NCBI RefSeq assembly: GCF_028622875.1
Contig: NZ_CP117709.1
Span: forward strand, 310,001 to 374,000
Length of the DNA stretch: 64,000 nt
Source: Streptomyces sp. MMBL 11-1
GTDB taxonomy: Bacteria; Actinomycetota; Actinomycetes; Streptomycetales; Streptomycetaceae
Direction of reading: 5' to 3'
The translations under genes and the position numbers were made by a program. Below are positions 24,400-34,569 of the stretch, one piece after another. The notes beneath the pieces were generated by a model. It was not told the DNA's origin. It saw only the letters and a program-made list of their open reading frames with translations, and did not search any database. The stretch's first letter is position 1. Each line of letters begins with the position of its first letter.

Positions 24400-26460
24400 A
24401 TGCCACCCCCCGCCGCCCGCCGCTCCTGGCGCAGGCTTCCCGGCGCCCTGCTCGCCGCCACCCTCGGAGCGGTCGCCCTCGGAGCCCCCTCCCCCGCATC
24501 GGCGTCGAACACCGCCGCCGAAGGGGACTACCTCGTCGGGCGCGGCATCGCCGATGTCACGGGCGAGGCCGCCGAGACCGGGATGATGGGCTACTCCAGC
24601 TTCGACCAGAAGACCTCGGGCATCCACCAGCGGCAGAGGTCGCGCGCCTTCGTCGTCGTCGACCGGGCGAGCGGCAAGCGCGTGGTGTACGTCAACGCCG
24701 ACCTCGCGATGATCTTCCAGTCGGTCCGGCAGGGCGTCATGGCCCGGTTGAAGGAGCGTTACGGCAGCCTGTACGGCGAGGAGAACGTCCTCCTCTCGGC
24801 CACCCACACCCACTCGGGGCCCGGTGGATACTCCCACCACGTCGCCTACAACCTGTCCGTCCTCGGCTTCCAGAAGGAGACCTACCGGGCCGTCGTCGAC
24901 GGCATCACGGACTCCGTCACCAAGGCCCACGAGGACCTGAAACCCGGCACGATGAGCCTGGGCACGGGAGCCCTCACCAACGCCAGCGTCAACCGCTCCC
25001 GGGAGGCGTTCGACCGCAATCCCGCCGCCGACCGGGCGGCCTTCCCCGACGCGATCGACCCGGCGATGACCGTGCTGCGCTTCCAGCAGGGCGACAGGGA
25101 AGCGGGCGCGATCAGCTGGTTCGCCACCCACAACACCTCGATCACCAACAAGAACACGCTCATCAGCCCCGACAACAAGGGCTACGCCGCCTACGCCTGG
25201 GAGCACGACCACGAGGGCGTGCGGTACCTCGACGACGCCCCCGGGTTCGTCGCGGCCTTCCCCAACACCAACGCCGGCGACATGTCTCCGAACCTCAACC
25301 TGAAGCCGGGGTCCGGGCCCACCGAGGACGAGTTCGAGAACACGCGCGTCATCGGCGAGCGCCAGCTCGACAAGGCCCGCGAGATCTACGACGACACACG
25401 GCCCGTCTCCGGAGGAGTCGATTCCCGGCTCGCCTACGTCGACATGGAGAACGTGACCGTACGCCCCGAGTACACCCCGGACGGCGAGGAGCACCGCACC
25501 TGCCCCGCCGTCGTGGGCGCGTCCACGCTCGCGGGCAGCGTCGAGGACGGTCCCGCGATCCCCGGCTTCGAGGAAGGCACGCGCACCCCGGTCGCGGGCA
25601 TCATCGACGCGTTGCGCGTCGACACCCCGTCCTGGCTCGCGACCTGCCAGTACCCCAAGGCGAGCCTGATCCCCACGGGGCTGCTGAGCAACGTCCACCC
25701 GGTCACCCCGAAACGCCTCCCGCTCCAGATCATGAAGATCGGCGAGCTGCACCTGGTGGCCGCCCCGGGCGAGTTCACGATCACCTCCGGCCTCCGCGTA
25801 CGCCGTACGGTGGCCGAGCGGCTGGGCGTCCCGCTGGACCGCGTCCTGCTCCAGGGGTACGCCAACGCCTACAGCCAGTACGTCACGACGCCGGAGGAGT
25901 ACGACACCCAGAACTACGAGGGCGGCTCCACGCTGTACGGCCGCTACACCTTGCCCGCCTACCAGCAGGAGTACGCCCGGATCGCTGATTCCCTCCGCGA
26001 GGGCACCCCGCTGGAGCAGGGCGCGACGCCTCCGGACGAGTCGGGCCGGCAGTTCACCTTCCAGACGGGGGTCGTGTACGACAACCCGCCCGCCGGCAAG
26101 GCGTTCGGCGGCGTCCTGAAGGCCCCGGAGACCTCGTACGCGCGGGGCACCACCGCGACCGTCGAGTTCGCCACCGGACATCCGAAGAACGACGTCCGCC
26201 GGGGCTCCACCTTCCTGGAGGTGCAGCGGCTGGAGAACGGCACCTGGCGGCGGGTGCTGGACGACGGCGACTGGGAGACCGCCTACCGCTGGACGCGGCT
26301 GAACGGTCTGACCGGCACTTCGAAGGCCACCATCACCTGGGACATCGCGGCGGACACCGCACCCGGCACCTACCGGATCGTGCACCACGGGGACGCCAAG
26401 AGCCTGCTCGGGAGGATCACGCCGTTCACCGGGGCGACGGGGTCCTTCACGGTCAACTGA
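24400..26460 (+). CDS. Secreted neutral ceramidase
   Basis: The 686-residue enzyme hydrolyses ceramide to sphingosine and fatty acid. A signal peptide covers residues 1 to about 36. The amidase domain starts GRGIADVTGEAAETGMMGYS and contains the zinc-binding SATHTHSGPGGYSHH region and the SWFATHNTSITNKN active-site loop with the proposed Ser nucleophile. The C-terminal 170 residues form the immunoglobulin-like domain typical of the family. AGGAGG lies before ATG 24400; an upstream frame from 24289 lacks a ribosome site. The last 8 bases overlap the convergent Nudix gene. The substrate presumably comes from eukaryotic debris or hosts. Confidence 0.93.
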   Translation: MPPPAARRSWRRLPGALLAATLGAVALGAPSPASASNTAAEGDYLVGRGIADVTGEAAETGMMGYSSFDQKTSGIHQRQRSRAFVVVDRASGKRVVYVNADLAMIFQSVRQGVMARLKERYGSLYGEENVLLSATHTHSGPGGYSHHVAYNLSVLGFQKETYRAVVDGITDSVTKAHEDLKPGTMSLGTGALTNASVNRSREAFDRNPAADRAAFPDAIDPAMTVLRFQQGDREAGAISWFATHNTSITNKNTLISPDNKGYAAYAWEHDHEGVRYLDDAPGFVAAFPNTNAGDMSPNLNLKPGSGPTEDEFENTRVIGERQLDKAREIYDDTRPVSGGVDSRLAYVDMENVTVRPEYTPDGEEHRTCPAVVGASTLAGSVEDGPAIPGFEEGTRTPVAGIIDALRVDTPSWLATCQYPKASLIPTGLLSNVHPVTPKRLPLQIMKIGELHLVAAPGEFTITSGLRVRRTVAERLGVPLDRVLLQGYANAYSQYVTTPEEYDTQNYEGGSTLYGRYTLPAYQQEYARIADSLREGTPLEQGATPPDESGRQFTFQTGVVYDNPPAGKAFGGVLKAPETSYARGTTATVEFATGHPKNDVRRGSTFLEVQRLENGTWRRVLDDGDWETAYRWTRLNGLTGTSKATITWDIAADTAPGTYRIVHHGDAKSLLGRITPFTGATGSFTVN

Positions 26461-26947
26461 GGGCTACGGGGGTGCGCGGGGTGGGCTGGAACCAGGCGGG
26501 GCCCTCGGTGAGGGACTGCTTGATCCGGAACAGGGCGAACTCGCCGAGCGGCGGGAGCCCGTCCAGCGGGAACCAGCCCACCTCCAGCGACTCGTCGTCG
26601 TTGACCCGCGCCTCGCCGCCGGTCGCCCGGCAGCGGAAGGTGACGTCGAGGTACTGACAGATGTCGCCGTTGGCGTACTGCACGGGCTTCAGCGCCTGCG
26701 TGAGCACCACCCGCTCGGCCACGCAGTGCACGCCGGTCTCCTCCAGCACCTCGCGCTCCGCCGTCGCCGCCGGCTCCTCCCCCGGTTCGGAGATCCCGCC
26801 GATGACCGACCACTTCCCGGTGTCCGCGCGCCGCCCGAGCAGCACGCGGCCCTCGTCGTCGAGGACGACGGCCGTCACCCCGGGCAGCAGGAGCAACTGG
26901 TGCCCGGCGGTGGCGCGGATGTCACGGATGAAGTCGGGGGTAGCCAT
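26453..26947 (-). CDS. Nudix hydrolase
   Basis: This 164-residue pyrophosphohydrolase has the complete Nudix box: GGISEPGEE at residues about 49-57 and AEREVLEETGV closing it near residue 71. The glutamates needed for metal binding are present. The substrate is a nucleoside diphosphate derivative of unknown identity. Its stop overlaps the ceramidase end by 8 bases on the opposite strand, and it starts 30 bases from the convergently organised lnt stop region on the same strand, so the two may share transcripts. Confidence 0.9.
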   Translation of the reverse strand: MATPDFIRDIRATAGHQLLLLPGVTAVVLDDEGRVLLGRRADTGKWSVIGGISEPGEEPAATAEREVLEETGVHCVAERVVLTQALKPVQYANGDICQYLDVTFRCRATGGEARVNDDESLEVGWFPLDGLPPLGEFALFRIKQSLTEGPAWFQPTPRTPVALS

Positions 26948-26977
26948 GCATCCGAGCCTACGTGGCCGGGTCAGGTG

Positions 26978-28582
26978 CTACCGCGCGGTGGCCCCGCTCC
27001 GGCGTGCGCGGAACGCCGAGACGCTCACCCAGCCCAGGCCCGCCAGGGCCAGCAGCGCGATGACGCCCTCGGGCAGCGGGCCCATCCGGGTGGCGGGGGT
27101 GAGCGAGGAGCGCAGTGGGACCTCGTCCACGAGTGCGTCGGGGGTGAACATCCCGCTCTTCTCGACGATCGTGCCGTCCGGGCGGATCACCGCGCTGACC
27201 CCGCTGGTGACGGGGACGACGACGGCCCGGCCGTGCTCGACGGCCCGCACCTGCGACATGGCCAGCTGCTGGTAGGTCATCTCGCTGCGGCCGAACGTCG
27301 CGTTGTTGCTCGGCACGGCGATCATCTGGCCGCCGTGCTTGACGGTGTCGCGTACGGCGTCGTCGAAGGCGGCCTCGTAACAGGTCACGAGCCCCACCCG
27401 CGTCCCCGCGAGGTCGAAGACTCCGACCTCGGTGCCGGGGACGAACTCGCGCTGCACCCGGTCGACGTCCTCGCTGAAGAAGCGGGCGACGGTGCGCATC
27501 GGCATGTACTCGCCGAACGGCTGGATGTGCCGCTTGTCGTAGGTGTCGACGGGACCCTGGTCGGGGTCCCACTCGATCAGGGTGTTGCGGAGGCTCTCGG
27601 AGCCCTTCTCGACCACCGAGCCGACGACCGTGGGGGCGCCGATCGCCTTGACGGCGTCGTCGATGACCTGGCGGGCGTCCGCGTTGAGGTAGGGGTCGAG
27701 GTCGGAGGAGTTCTCCGGCCACAGCACGAAGTCGGGCTGCTTCTCCTTGCCGGCCTTCACGTCCTCGGCCAGCTGCTCGGTGCGCCGGGCGTGGTTGTCG
27801 AGGACCGCGCGGCGCTGGGCGTTGAAGTCCAGGCCCAGGCGCGGCACGTTGCCCTGGATCGCGGCGACGGTGGCCGTGCCGTTCTCCGCCGATCCGTCGA
27901 CCAGGGGCAGCGCGGCGAGCGCCCCGGCGACCGGCACGAGGACGCTCACGGCGGCGCCGACGACGGCCGCGCGCGGAACCTTTCCGGTCCTGCGGTACGC
28001 GACGAACCGGCGCACGGCCTCGTAGAGCCCGAAGCCGCACAGCACGACGGCGAAGGAGAGCAGCGGGGTGCCGCCGAGCGCGGCGAGCGGCAGGAAGAGG
28101 CTCTCGGACTGGCCGAAGGCGATCTTGCCCCAGGGGAAGCCGCCGAACGGGATCCGGGCACGGACCGCCTCGTCCAGCGTCCAGACCGCGGCCGCCCACA
28201 CGGGCCAGTACGCGAGCCGGGTCACGGCGGCGATCCCGAGGCACCCCACCGCGATGAAGAGCGCTTCCGCGGCGGCCAGGGCCAGCCATGGCACCGGTCC
28301 GACGTCCTCGCCGGTCCAGTGCAGCAGCGGGAGCATGAAGCCGAGGCCGGACAGGAGGCCCAGGCCGAGGGCGGCCCGGAGCCTGCGCCCGTGCAGCACC
28401 CATCCCAGCAGCGCGAATCCGGGCAGCACGAGCCACCACAGGGGCCGGGGCGGGAAGCTCGCGTAGAGCAGCAGTCCGGACAGCACGGCGGCGGCCGGGC
28501 GGAGGAGCCGCGGCAGCGGTCCGGCGGCCGGGGAGGCTGTGGCGGGCGGCGGGTCGTCGACGGGAGTCATGGTGGCGCTCAC
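26978..28582 (-). CDS. lnt: Apolipoprotein N-acyltransferase
   Basis: This 534-residue integral membrane enzyme adds the third acyl chain to the N-terminal Cys of lipoproteins. About seven or eight membrane segments occupy residues 20-225 and the C-terminus. An extracytoplasmic nitrilase-like domain between them has the triad Glu (LWPENSSDLDP), Lys (YDKRHIQPFGEY) and Cys (VTCYEAAFD). Streptomyces often carries two Lnt paralogues and this could be either. GTG at 28582 and ATG at 28570 are both possible starts; neither has a strong ribosome site. Confidence 0.93.
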   Translation of the reverse strand: MSATMTPVDDPPPATASPAAGPLPRLLRPAAAVLSGLLLYASFPPRPLWWLVLPGFALLGWVLHGRRLRAALGLGLLSGLGFMLPLLHWTGEDVGPVPWLALAAAEALFIAVGCLGIAAVTRLAYWPVWAAAVWTLDEAVRARIPFGGFPWGKIAFGQSESLFLPLAALGGTPLLSFAVVLCGFGLYEAVRRFVAYRRTGKVPRAAVVGAAVSVLVPVAGALAALPLVDGSAENGTATVAAIQGNVPRLGLDFNAQRRAVLDNHARRTEQLAEDVKAGKEKQPDFVLWPENSSDLDPYLNADARQVIDDAVKAIGAPTVVGSVVEKGSESLRNTLIEWDPDQGPVDTYDKRHIQPFGEYMPMRTVARFFSEDVDRVQREFVPGTEVGVFDLAGTRVGLVTCYEAAFDDAVRDTVKHGGQMIAVPSNNATFGRSEMTYQQLAMSQVRAVEHGRAVVVPVTSGVSAVIRPDGTIVEKSGMFTPDALVDEVPLRSSLTPATRMGPLPEGVIALLALAGLGWVSVSAFRARRSGATAR

Positions 28583-28733
28583 CCGGCGGAGTCTACGGTG
28601 GGCGGCGGGGAGCGGCGGCGTTGACCTGCGTGGGGCGGGGACGGCGGCGGCTTCGGGGTGGCTCGCCGACGGCAGCGCGGCCGGTCGCCGGGACGGTGGC
28701 CCGTGGCCGACGCTGCCCGGGCCGGTGGCCCGG

Positions 28734-29297
28734 TCAGTCGCCGGGCCGTTTGCCGGAGGCCGGCAGCCGCAGGCGTTGCCGGATGAACCGTACGGCCGTC
28801 TCCGCGTCGTCGACCGTGATGGTGAAGACGCGGCCGTCGCCGAGGCGCAGGGCCATGCCCTCGCCCTTGCGGACCACGACGGCGGTGCCCTGCTCGGGAC
28901 GCCAGCGGTAGCCCCAGCCGCCCCACTGGCGCGGATGGATATGGGGGACGAACTCCGCGCCCGTCACATGGCTGAGCAGGATCCGGCGGCGCGGCAGGCC
29001 GGCGTGGCCGCAGCGCACCTCCAGGCTGTCCCCGTCGACCTTGACGGTCACATGGACGAAGGCGAGTGTTCCGAAGAGGATCAGCAGTCCGGCGGCGAGG
29101 CAGCCGATCACCGACATGAGCAGCGGGGCGATGCCCGAGGTCCACGCGCCGTCGACGGCCAGCTCGATGCCGAGGGCCACGCAGCCCGCGCCCGCGAGGG
29201 CCAGCAGCCACTGGAGCCGGTTGGTGGCGCGGCCGTTCCACTCCGTGGGCGGCGGCCGGCTCGACCCGTGCCTCGTACGCTCGGGGTGGTCCGTCAT
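28734..29297 (-). CDS. Membrane protein with PH-like C-terminal domain, unknown function
   Basis: The 187-residue protein has two adjacent membrane segments (about residues 30-48 and 55-78). A cytoplasmic beta-rich half follows (TVKVDGDSLEVRCG, TGAEFVPHIHPRQWGGWGYR, AVVVRKGEGMALRLGDGRVF), a pattern seen in many actinobacterial membrane proteins with a pleckstrin-like fold. I recognise the type but no function. It is encoded between the lnt and racemase genes on the same strand. Confidence 0.75.
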   Translation of the reverse strand: MTDHPERTRHGSSRPPPTEWNGRATNRLQWLLALAGAGCVALGIELAVDGAWTSGIAPLLMSVIGCLAAGLLILFGTLAFVHVTVKVDGDSLEVRCGHAGLPRRRILLSHVTGAEFVPHIHPRQWGGWGYRWRPEQGTAVVVRKGEGMALRLGDGRVFTITVDDAETAVRFIRQRLRLPASGKRPGD

Positions 29298-29395
29298 AGG
29301 CAGCAGCGTAGCCGCGTTCCGGGCTCCCGGCCGGGGCCACGGGGGCCGATCGGGCTACCCGGCCCTGATCCCCCGGGCGCTCCCGGCGGGCCGGG

Positions 29396-30181
29396 TCAGC
29401 GGACGGGTACCGCGGCGGCCAGCATCCGGCCCTCGGCGTAGGTCAGGGCGGCCTCCGGGAGGGCGGCGGGGCGGCCGGCCCGGAGCACGGTGAGCCTGCC
29501 GGAGGGCCCGGCCACCGGGGCGGAGCCCGCTCCGATCCGGCGCAGCGCCTGGGCGGCGACCGCTCCGGCGGACCCGTGCAGGGCGAGCGGCGGGCGGCCG
29601 GGCCGCTGCACGGCCTCGCGGATCCGGGCCGCGACCAGCTCGTAGTGGGTGCAGCCGAGGACGACGGCCCGCACGTCGGCCGGGGTGAGGGCGGCGGCAG
29701 CCGCGACGGCCCGGTCGATCCCGGCCTCGTCACCGTGCTCCAACGCGTCGGCGAGCCCGGGGCACGGGACCTCGGTGACGTCGGCGGGCCCGCCGAAGTC
29801 CGCGATCAGCCCGCGCTGGTAGGGGCTGCCGGTGGTGGCCGGGGTGGCCCAGATGGCGACGGAGCCGCCGCCCGCCGCGGCCGGCTTGATCGCGGGGACC
29901 GTGCCGATGACGGGCAGCGCGGGCTCCAGCTCGGCGCGGAGCGCCGGCAGGGCGTGGACGGAGGCGGTGTTGCAGGCGACGATCAGCGCGTCCGGCCGGT
30001 GGGCGGCGGCGGCGCGGGCGACGTCCAGGGCGAGCGCGGTGATGTCCTCGGGGGTGCGGGGCCCCCAGGGCATGGAACCGGGGTCCGAGGAGAGGACGAG
30101 TTCGGCGTCGGGCCGCAGGCGGCGTACCGCGGCCGCTGCCGCCAGCAGGCCGATTCCGGAGTCCATGAGCGCGATCTTCAC
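29396..30181 (-). CDS. Aspartate/glutamate racemase family protein (MurI-like)
   Basis: This 261-residue enzyme has both catalytic cysteines of glutamate racemase, in VACNTASVHALP (residues about 69-80) and VLGCTHYEL (about 175-183), and an N-terminal DSGIG loop in place of the usual DSGVGG. It should interconvert L- and D-glutamate for peptidoglycan or a related amino acid. The missing second Gly and the Ala-rich helices make it more divergent than housekeeping MurI, so a specialised racemase is possible. Confidence 0.82.
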   Translation of the reverse strand: MKIALMDSGIGLLAAAAAVRRLRPDAELVLSSDPGSMPWGPRTPEDITALALDVARAAAAHRPDALIVACNTASVHALPALRAELEPALPVIGTVPAIKPAAAGGGSVAIWATPATTGSPYQRGLIADFGGPADVTEVPCPGLADALEHGDEAGIDRAVAAAAALTPADVRAVVLGCTHYELVAARIREAVQRPGRPPLALHGSAGAVAAQALRRIGAGSAPVAGPSGRLTVLRAGRPAALPEAALTYAEGRMLAAAVPVR

Positions 30182-30239
30182 CCGGTCACCCTAGCCGACA
30201 GCCCTTGCGGACCGGGCTCAGTGGGGCAGACTGCGGCGG

Positions 30240-31421
30240 ATGAGCGCCGTTGCCTGGATCGCCGTGGGTTCCCTGATCGCGTGGGTGTGGCTGCTGCTGG
30301 GGCAGGGCTTCTACTGGCGGACGGACCAGCGGCTCCCCCGGCGCACCGACCCGGCGCGCTGGCCGTCGGTGGCGGTGGTGGTGCCGGCCCGCGACGAGGC
30401 GGAGATGCTGCCGGTGAGCCTGCCGTCACTGCTGGTCCAGGACTACCCGGGAGACGTCCGGATCGTCCTCGTCGACGACTGCAGCAGCGACGGCACCGGG
30501 CAGCTGGCCCGGGAGCTGGCCGCCCGGTACGGCGGGCTCCCGCTGACCGTGGTGACGCCCGGGGAGCCGGAGCGGGGCTGGACGGGCAAGCTCTGGGCCC
30601 TGCGGCACGGGATCGCCGTGGCCCGGCGGGACAAGCCGGATTTCCTGTTGCTGACCGACGCGGACATCGCACACGAGCCGGACAGCCTGCGCGAACTGGT
30701 GGCCGCGGCCGGCTCCGGGGGCGAGGGCGGCTTCGACCTGGTGTCGCAGATGGCGCGACTGCGGGTGGAGAGCGTCTGGGAGCGTCTTGTGGTGCCCGCG
30801 TTCGTCTACTTCTTCGGGCAGCTCTACCCGTTCCGCCGGGTGAACCGGGCCCGGTCACGGACGGCGGCGGCCGCGGGGGGCTGCGTCCTCCTGCGCACCG
30901 ACGCGGCCGAGCGGGCCCGGATCCCGGACTCGATCCGGCAGGCGGTGATCGACGACGTGTCGCTGGCGCGTGAGGTGCGGCGCAGCGGCGGCCGGATCTG
31001 GCTGGGGCTCGCGGACCGGGTGGACAGCGTGCGGCCGTATCCGCGGCTGGCCGACCTGTGGCGGATGGTCGCGCGGAGCGCCTACGCCCAGCTGCGGCAC
31101 AGTCCGCTGCTGCTGGCGGGGACGGTGCCGGGGCTGCTGCTCGTCTACGCGGCGCCGCCCGCGACGCTGGCGGCGGGGCTGCTGGCGGGTGACGGGGCGG
31201 CGGCCTGGGCGGGCGGCGCGGCGTGGGCGGTGATGACGGCGACGTATCTGCCGATGCTCGCGTACTACCGTCAGTCGCTGTGGCTGGGGCCGCTGCTGCC
31301 GCTGACGGCGGTGCTGTACCTGCTGATGACGGTGGACTCGGCCGTCCAGCACTACCGGGGGCGGGGCGCTGCCTGGAAGGGCCGCACGTACGCGCGCCCG
31401 GAGGCCGCGCCCGACCGGTGA
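30240..31421 (+). CDS. Family 2 glycosyltransferase, HpnB-like
   Basis: This 393-residue protein starts with one membrane segment and has a GT-A fold with VVVPARDEAEMLPVSLPSLL, LVDDCSSDGTG and the DxD-like LTDADIAH. Four membrane segments follow at the C-terminus (residues about 285-375). The AAAGGCVLLRTDAAERA segment and the layout match the hopanoid-associated HpnB group, although no other hopanoid gene is in the window. The nucleotide sugar and acceptor are unknown. It is a single gene facing the convergent TerD gene with a 40-base gap. Confidence 0.85.
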   Translation: MSAVAWIAVGSLIAWVWLLLGQGFYWRTDQRLPRRTDPARWPSVAVVVPARDEAEMLPVSLPSLLVQDYPGDVRIVLVDDCSSDGTGQLARELAARYGGLPLTVVTPGEPERGWTGKLWALRHGIAVARRDKPDFLLLTDADIAHEPDSLRELVAAAGSGGEGGFDLVSQMARLRVESVWERLVVPAFVYFFGQLYPFRRVNRARSRTAAAAGGCVLLRTDAAERARIPDSIRQAVIDDVSLAREVRRSGGRIWLGLADRVDSVRPYPRLADLWRMVARSAYAQLRHSPLLLAGTVPGLLLVYAAPPATLAAGLLAGDGAAAWAGGAAWAVMTATYLPMLAYYRQSLWLGPLLPLTAVLYLLMTVDSAVQHYRGRGAAWKGRTYARPEAAPDR

Positions 31422-31461
31422 CGCCGTGATGAGGGCGGGCGGGCGCGTCCCGCGGGGCGGG

Positions 31462-32811
31462 TCACTTGCGGCCGGGCGTCCAGTTCATGCCCCAGCCGTA
31501 GGCCGCGTCGATGGTGCGCTGCGGGCTCACGCCCCGGTCCGGGACGAGGTAGCGGGCCTCGCGCTGCACGGTGAGGTCGCCGCCGTTGTTGGTGATCAGG
31601 GCCAGGGCGCAGACGGTGGAGGGCACGGTGCATTCGTCGAGGGAGAAGTCGATGGCCGCGCCGTTCTGCGGCTGGAGGGTGACCGTGGCGTGGAGGTCGG
31701 CGAAGCTCCGGGCGCCTTCGTAGATGGTGACGAAGATCAGTACGCGCCGCAGCAGGTCCTTGTGGTCGAGGTTGATGGTCATGTTCTCGCCGGTGGAGAG
31801 CGCCCCGGTGCGGTCGTCGCCGTCGAGATGGATGAAGGGCGGCCTGTCCAGGGAGCCGAACGCGTTCCCGAGCGACTGCACGACTCCCTTCCGGCCGTCG
31901 GCGAGTTCGTACAGGGCGCAGAGGTCGAGATCGAGGTCGGCGTGCAGGGCCACGGCCCGGCCGAGCTTCGCTCCCCAGCTCTTGAACTGCTTGCGTGTCT
32001 CCCAGTTGAGGTTGACACGCAGCGCGCCGGAGGTGCCGCCCTGTTTGGCGAGCGAGACGGACGGCGCGCTCTTCGTCAGCGTGACCTTGGTCAGCCGTAC
32101 GGGCGTCGCGGCGGGCGGGGCCACGGGGGCGGCGGGGGCAGGCGGCGGAACGGGGGCGGCGGGCGGGGCGGCCGGTGCGGGAGCCGGGGCGGCGGGTGCG
32201 GGAGCCTGGGCGGCGGGGCGGGGTCGCGACGGGGTGACCGGGGTCGCTGGTGGCTGCGGGGCGGACGCGGCGGGCGGGGCCTGCTGCGGTTCGTCCACGG
32301 AGATACCGAAGTCCGTCGCCAGGCCTTCGAGGCCGGTGCTGTAGCCCTGTCCGACCGCGCGGAACTTCCAGGCGCCCTGTCGCAGGTACAGCTCGCCGAG
32401 GATGAAGGCGGTCTCGACCGTGGCGTCCGTACTGTCGAAGCGGGCCAGCTCCGCCCCGCTCACCGCGTCGGTGACCCGCACGTACAGTCCGCTCACCCGG
32501 CCGAAGCTCCCGCCGTCCGCCGAGGCGGCGACGACGATGCGCTCGATCCCGGGCTCGACCTTGCCGAAGTCGACGACGAGGGTGTCGGTGACGTGGTCGG
32601 GAGTGGTCCGCTTGCCCTCGTGCCTGACCGCACCGGACGCGTGGGCCGGCTGGTTGTAGAAGACGAAGTCCGCGTCGCTGCGGACCTTGCCCGCCACCAG
32701 CAGGAGAGCGGAGGCGTCGACGTCCGGGGCGCCCGCCGCGGCGTGCCGGCCCAGTTCGACGCGCACCGTGCCGGCCGGCACCGCGACGTTGCTTCCCTTT
32801 TGCATGGTCAT
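31462..32811 (-). CDS. TerD-family protein with two TerD domains and Pro/Ala linker
   Basis: This 449-residue protein has an N-terminal TerD domain ([14 protein letters not shown] through [12 protein letters not shown], about 165 residues). A low-complexity linker of about 75 residues (Ala-Pro repeats) leads to a second TerD domain ([17 protein letters not shown] through WTPGRK). The second has a [12 protein letters not shown] calcium-binding-like motif; the first lacks the equivalent acidic cluster. TerD proteins are linked to tellurite resistance, calcium signalling and development in Streptomyces. ATG at 32811 fits the conserved family start. Confidence 0.93.
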   Translation of the reverse strand: MTMQKGSNVAVPAGTVRVELGRHAAAGAPDVDASALLLVAGKVRSDADFVFYNQPAHASGAVRHEGKRTTPDHVTDTLVVDFGKVEPGIERIVVAASADGGSFGRVSGLYVRVTDAVSGAELARFDSTDATVETAFILGELYLRQGAWKFRAVGQGYSTGLEGLATDFGISVDEPQQAPPAASAPQPPATPVTPSRPRPAAQAPAPAAPAPAPAAPPAAPVPPPAPAAPVAPPAATPVRLTKVTLTKSAPSVSLAKQGGTSGALRVNLNWETRKQFKSWGAKLGRAVALHADLDLDLCALYELADGRKGVVQSLGNAFGSLDRPPFIHLDGDDRTGALSTGENMTINLDHKDLLRRVLIFVTIYEGARSFADLHATVTLQPQNGAAIDFSLDECTVPSTVCALALITNNGGDLTVQREARYLVPDRGVSPQRTIDAAYGWGMNWTPGRK

Positions 32812-32837
32812 GCTCTCGCCCCCATCACACATCCGGC

Positions 32838-32894
32838 TGCCCGCAGGCTTTCCCCCCACAACCTAACGGCATGTGGCGGGAACGCCTGCGGGCA
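32838..32894. terminator. Long-loop inverted repeat between SulP and TerD genes
   Basis: TGCCCGCAGGC (32838-32848) and GCCTGCGGGCA (32884-32894) are perfect 11-bp arms with a 35-base loop, 59 bases beyond the SulP stop. It may end SulP transcription or act as an operator for TerD. Confidence 0.4.
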
Positions 32895-32952
32895 CCGGGA
32901 CCGTGGCGGACGAGGGCGTGTCCGGCGGACCGGAGGGGCCGCGGGACAGTCC

Positions 32953-34488
32953 TCAGCGGCCCCCGGTGCGCGGAGGTCCTTCACCGTCCGGAGCGGCGCC
33001 CGCCAGGGCGGCCTCGCGGGGTGTGTCCTCCGTCGCCGGGTCCGGGCCATGGACGGTGCCGCTGTGTGTGCTCCACGCCTCCAGGGCGGTGCGGCAGGCG
33101 TGGTCCACGTGGCGGAGCCGTGAGAGGTCGAGCTCCACCGGCCGGTCCTTCGGCAGGGCCTCCAGGGTGTCGAGGATCAGCGGCAGGCGCAGGAAGGTGG
33201 CGCTGCCGCTGAGGGAGACCGTGGTGCGGTCGTCCTGCTCGTCGATGTCGAGGCGGACGGCGGAGGTCTCCCAGGCCGTCTTGATCACGGCCAGCCCGAT
33301 GCCGAGCAGCACGCCCATGAACATGTCCGTGAAGACGATCGCCAGCGCGGTCACCACCAGGACCACGGCCTCGCCCCGGTGTTCACGCCAGAGCGGGCGG
33401 ATGGTGGCGACGGGGATGAGCTTCGCGCCGGCGTGGACGAGGATCCCGGCGAGGGCGGCCACGGGGATCAGCCCGAGTACGGCGGGGAACAGGGCCGCGA
33501 ACAGCAGCAGCCACACCCCGTGCATGATCCGGGAGGCCTTGGTGCGCGCACCTGCCTGCACGTTGGCCGCACTGCGCACGATGACGGCGGTCATGGGCAG
33601 TGCGCCGACGAGGCCGCAGATGGTGTTGCCCGTTCCCTGGGCGATGAGTTCCTTGTTGTACTGCGTGCGCGGGCCGTCGTGCATCCGGTCCACGGCGGCG
33701 GCGCTGAAGAGGGATTCGGCCGAGGCGATGAGCGTGAAGGCGAGGATGACGCCCAGGAGGCTGACGTCTGCCAGGAGGCCGAAGTCGTCCAGGCCCGTCA
33801 GCCGCAGGGAGTCGATCAGTCCCTGGACCTTGATGGGAGCGACGGGCAGGTTGAACAGGGCCACCGCGGCGGTGGCCAGTCCCACGGCCACCAGCGGCCC
33901 GGGGAGCACCTGGGGCAGCCGTCCGGGAAGCCGCTTCCAGAGGATCAGTACGACGATGGTGCCGACGCCGATCGCGGTGGAGGAGATCGCCGCGGCCCCT
34001 GTGATCTGCGTGAACAGTTCCGGCAGCCCGGCCAGGTTGTCCAGGCCGTTCCCCGGGGCGCTGGCCCCGGCCATGGCGTAGAGCTGGCTGCCGATCAGGA
34101 CGAGACCGATCCCGGCGAGCATGCCGTGGACGACGGCGGTCGATATGGCGCGGAACCACCGGCCGAAGCCGATCAGGCCGAGTCCGACCTGGAGGAGTCC
34201 CGTGCACAGGACGAGGACGCCGAGCGCCGCGACGCCGTGGGTGGTGACGGCCTCGTACACCAGGACGGTGAGCCCGGCGGCCGGGCCGCTGACCTGGAGC
34301 GAGCTGCCCGGCATCGCGCCGGCGATCAGGCCGCCGACGATGCCGGTGACCAGGCCCAGTTCGGCGGGGACGCCGGAGGCGACCGCGATACCGACGCAGA
34401 GGGGGACGGCGACGAGGAACACCACGATCGAGGCGAGGATGTCGCGGGACATGGTGTCCGGGCGTAACCGGAGTTGTGGAGACGACAT
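32953..34488 (-). CDS. SulP-family anion transporter (module 2)
   Basis: The 511-residue transporter is colinear with and strongly similar to the SulP at 19422 (shared ASGVPAELGLVTGIVGG, FGRWFRAIS, SAESLFSAAAVDRM-type segments). It has about 11-12 membrane segments and a C-terminal STAS-like domain. It follows the carbonic anhydrase gene on the same strand with an 81-base gap and so forms module 2. AGGAG precedes the ATG. Bicarbonate or sulfate are the candidate substrates; the enzyme neighbour favours bicarbonate. Confidence 0.93.
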   Translation of the reverse strand: MSSPQLRLRPDTMSRDILASIVVFLVAVPLCVGIAVASGVPAELGLVTGIVGGLIAGAMPGSSLQVSGPAAGLTVLVYEAVTTHGVAALGVLVLCTGLLQVGLGLIGFGRWFRAISTAVVHGMLAGIGLVLIGSQLYAMAGASAPGNGLDNLAGLPELFTQITGAAAISSTAIGVGTIVVLILWKRLPGRLPQVLPGPLVAVGLATAAVALFNLPVAPIKVQGLIDSLRLTGLDDFGLLADVSLLGVILAFTLIASAESLFSAAAVDRMHDGPRTQYNKELIAQGTGNTICGLVGALPMTAVIVRSAANVQAGARTKASRIMHGVWLLLFAALFPAVLGLIPVAALAGILVHAGAKLIPVATIRPLWREHRGEAVVLVVTALAIVFTDMFMGVLLGIGLAVIKTAWETSAVRLDIDEQDDRTTVSLSGSATFLRLPLILDTLEALPKDRPVELDLSRLRHVDHACRTALEAWSTHSGTVHGPDPATEDTPREAALAGAAPDGEGPPRTGGR

Positions 34489-34569
34489 GAGAACTTCAGC
34501 TCCTAGAGGAGTGGGGGGAGACAGCAGGTGGCGGCGGGAGCGGCCCGCGTACTCACCGGTGGGTCGCTG

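Noticed and set aside
24301..26388. Minus-strand frame of about 695 codons antisense to the ceramidase
   Set aside because: No recognisable domain, and it lies fully inside a well-supported secreted enzyme gene.
28621..29441. Plus-strand frames opposite the lnt upstream region and the PH-like membrane protein gene
   Set aside because: No motif or membrane segment and a shadow-like composition; the minus-strand gene explains the bias.
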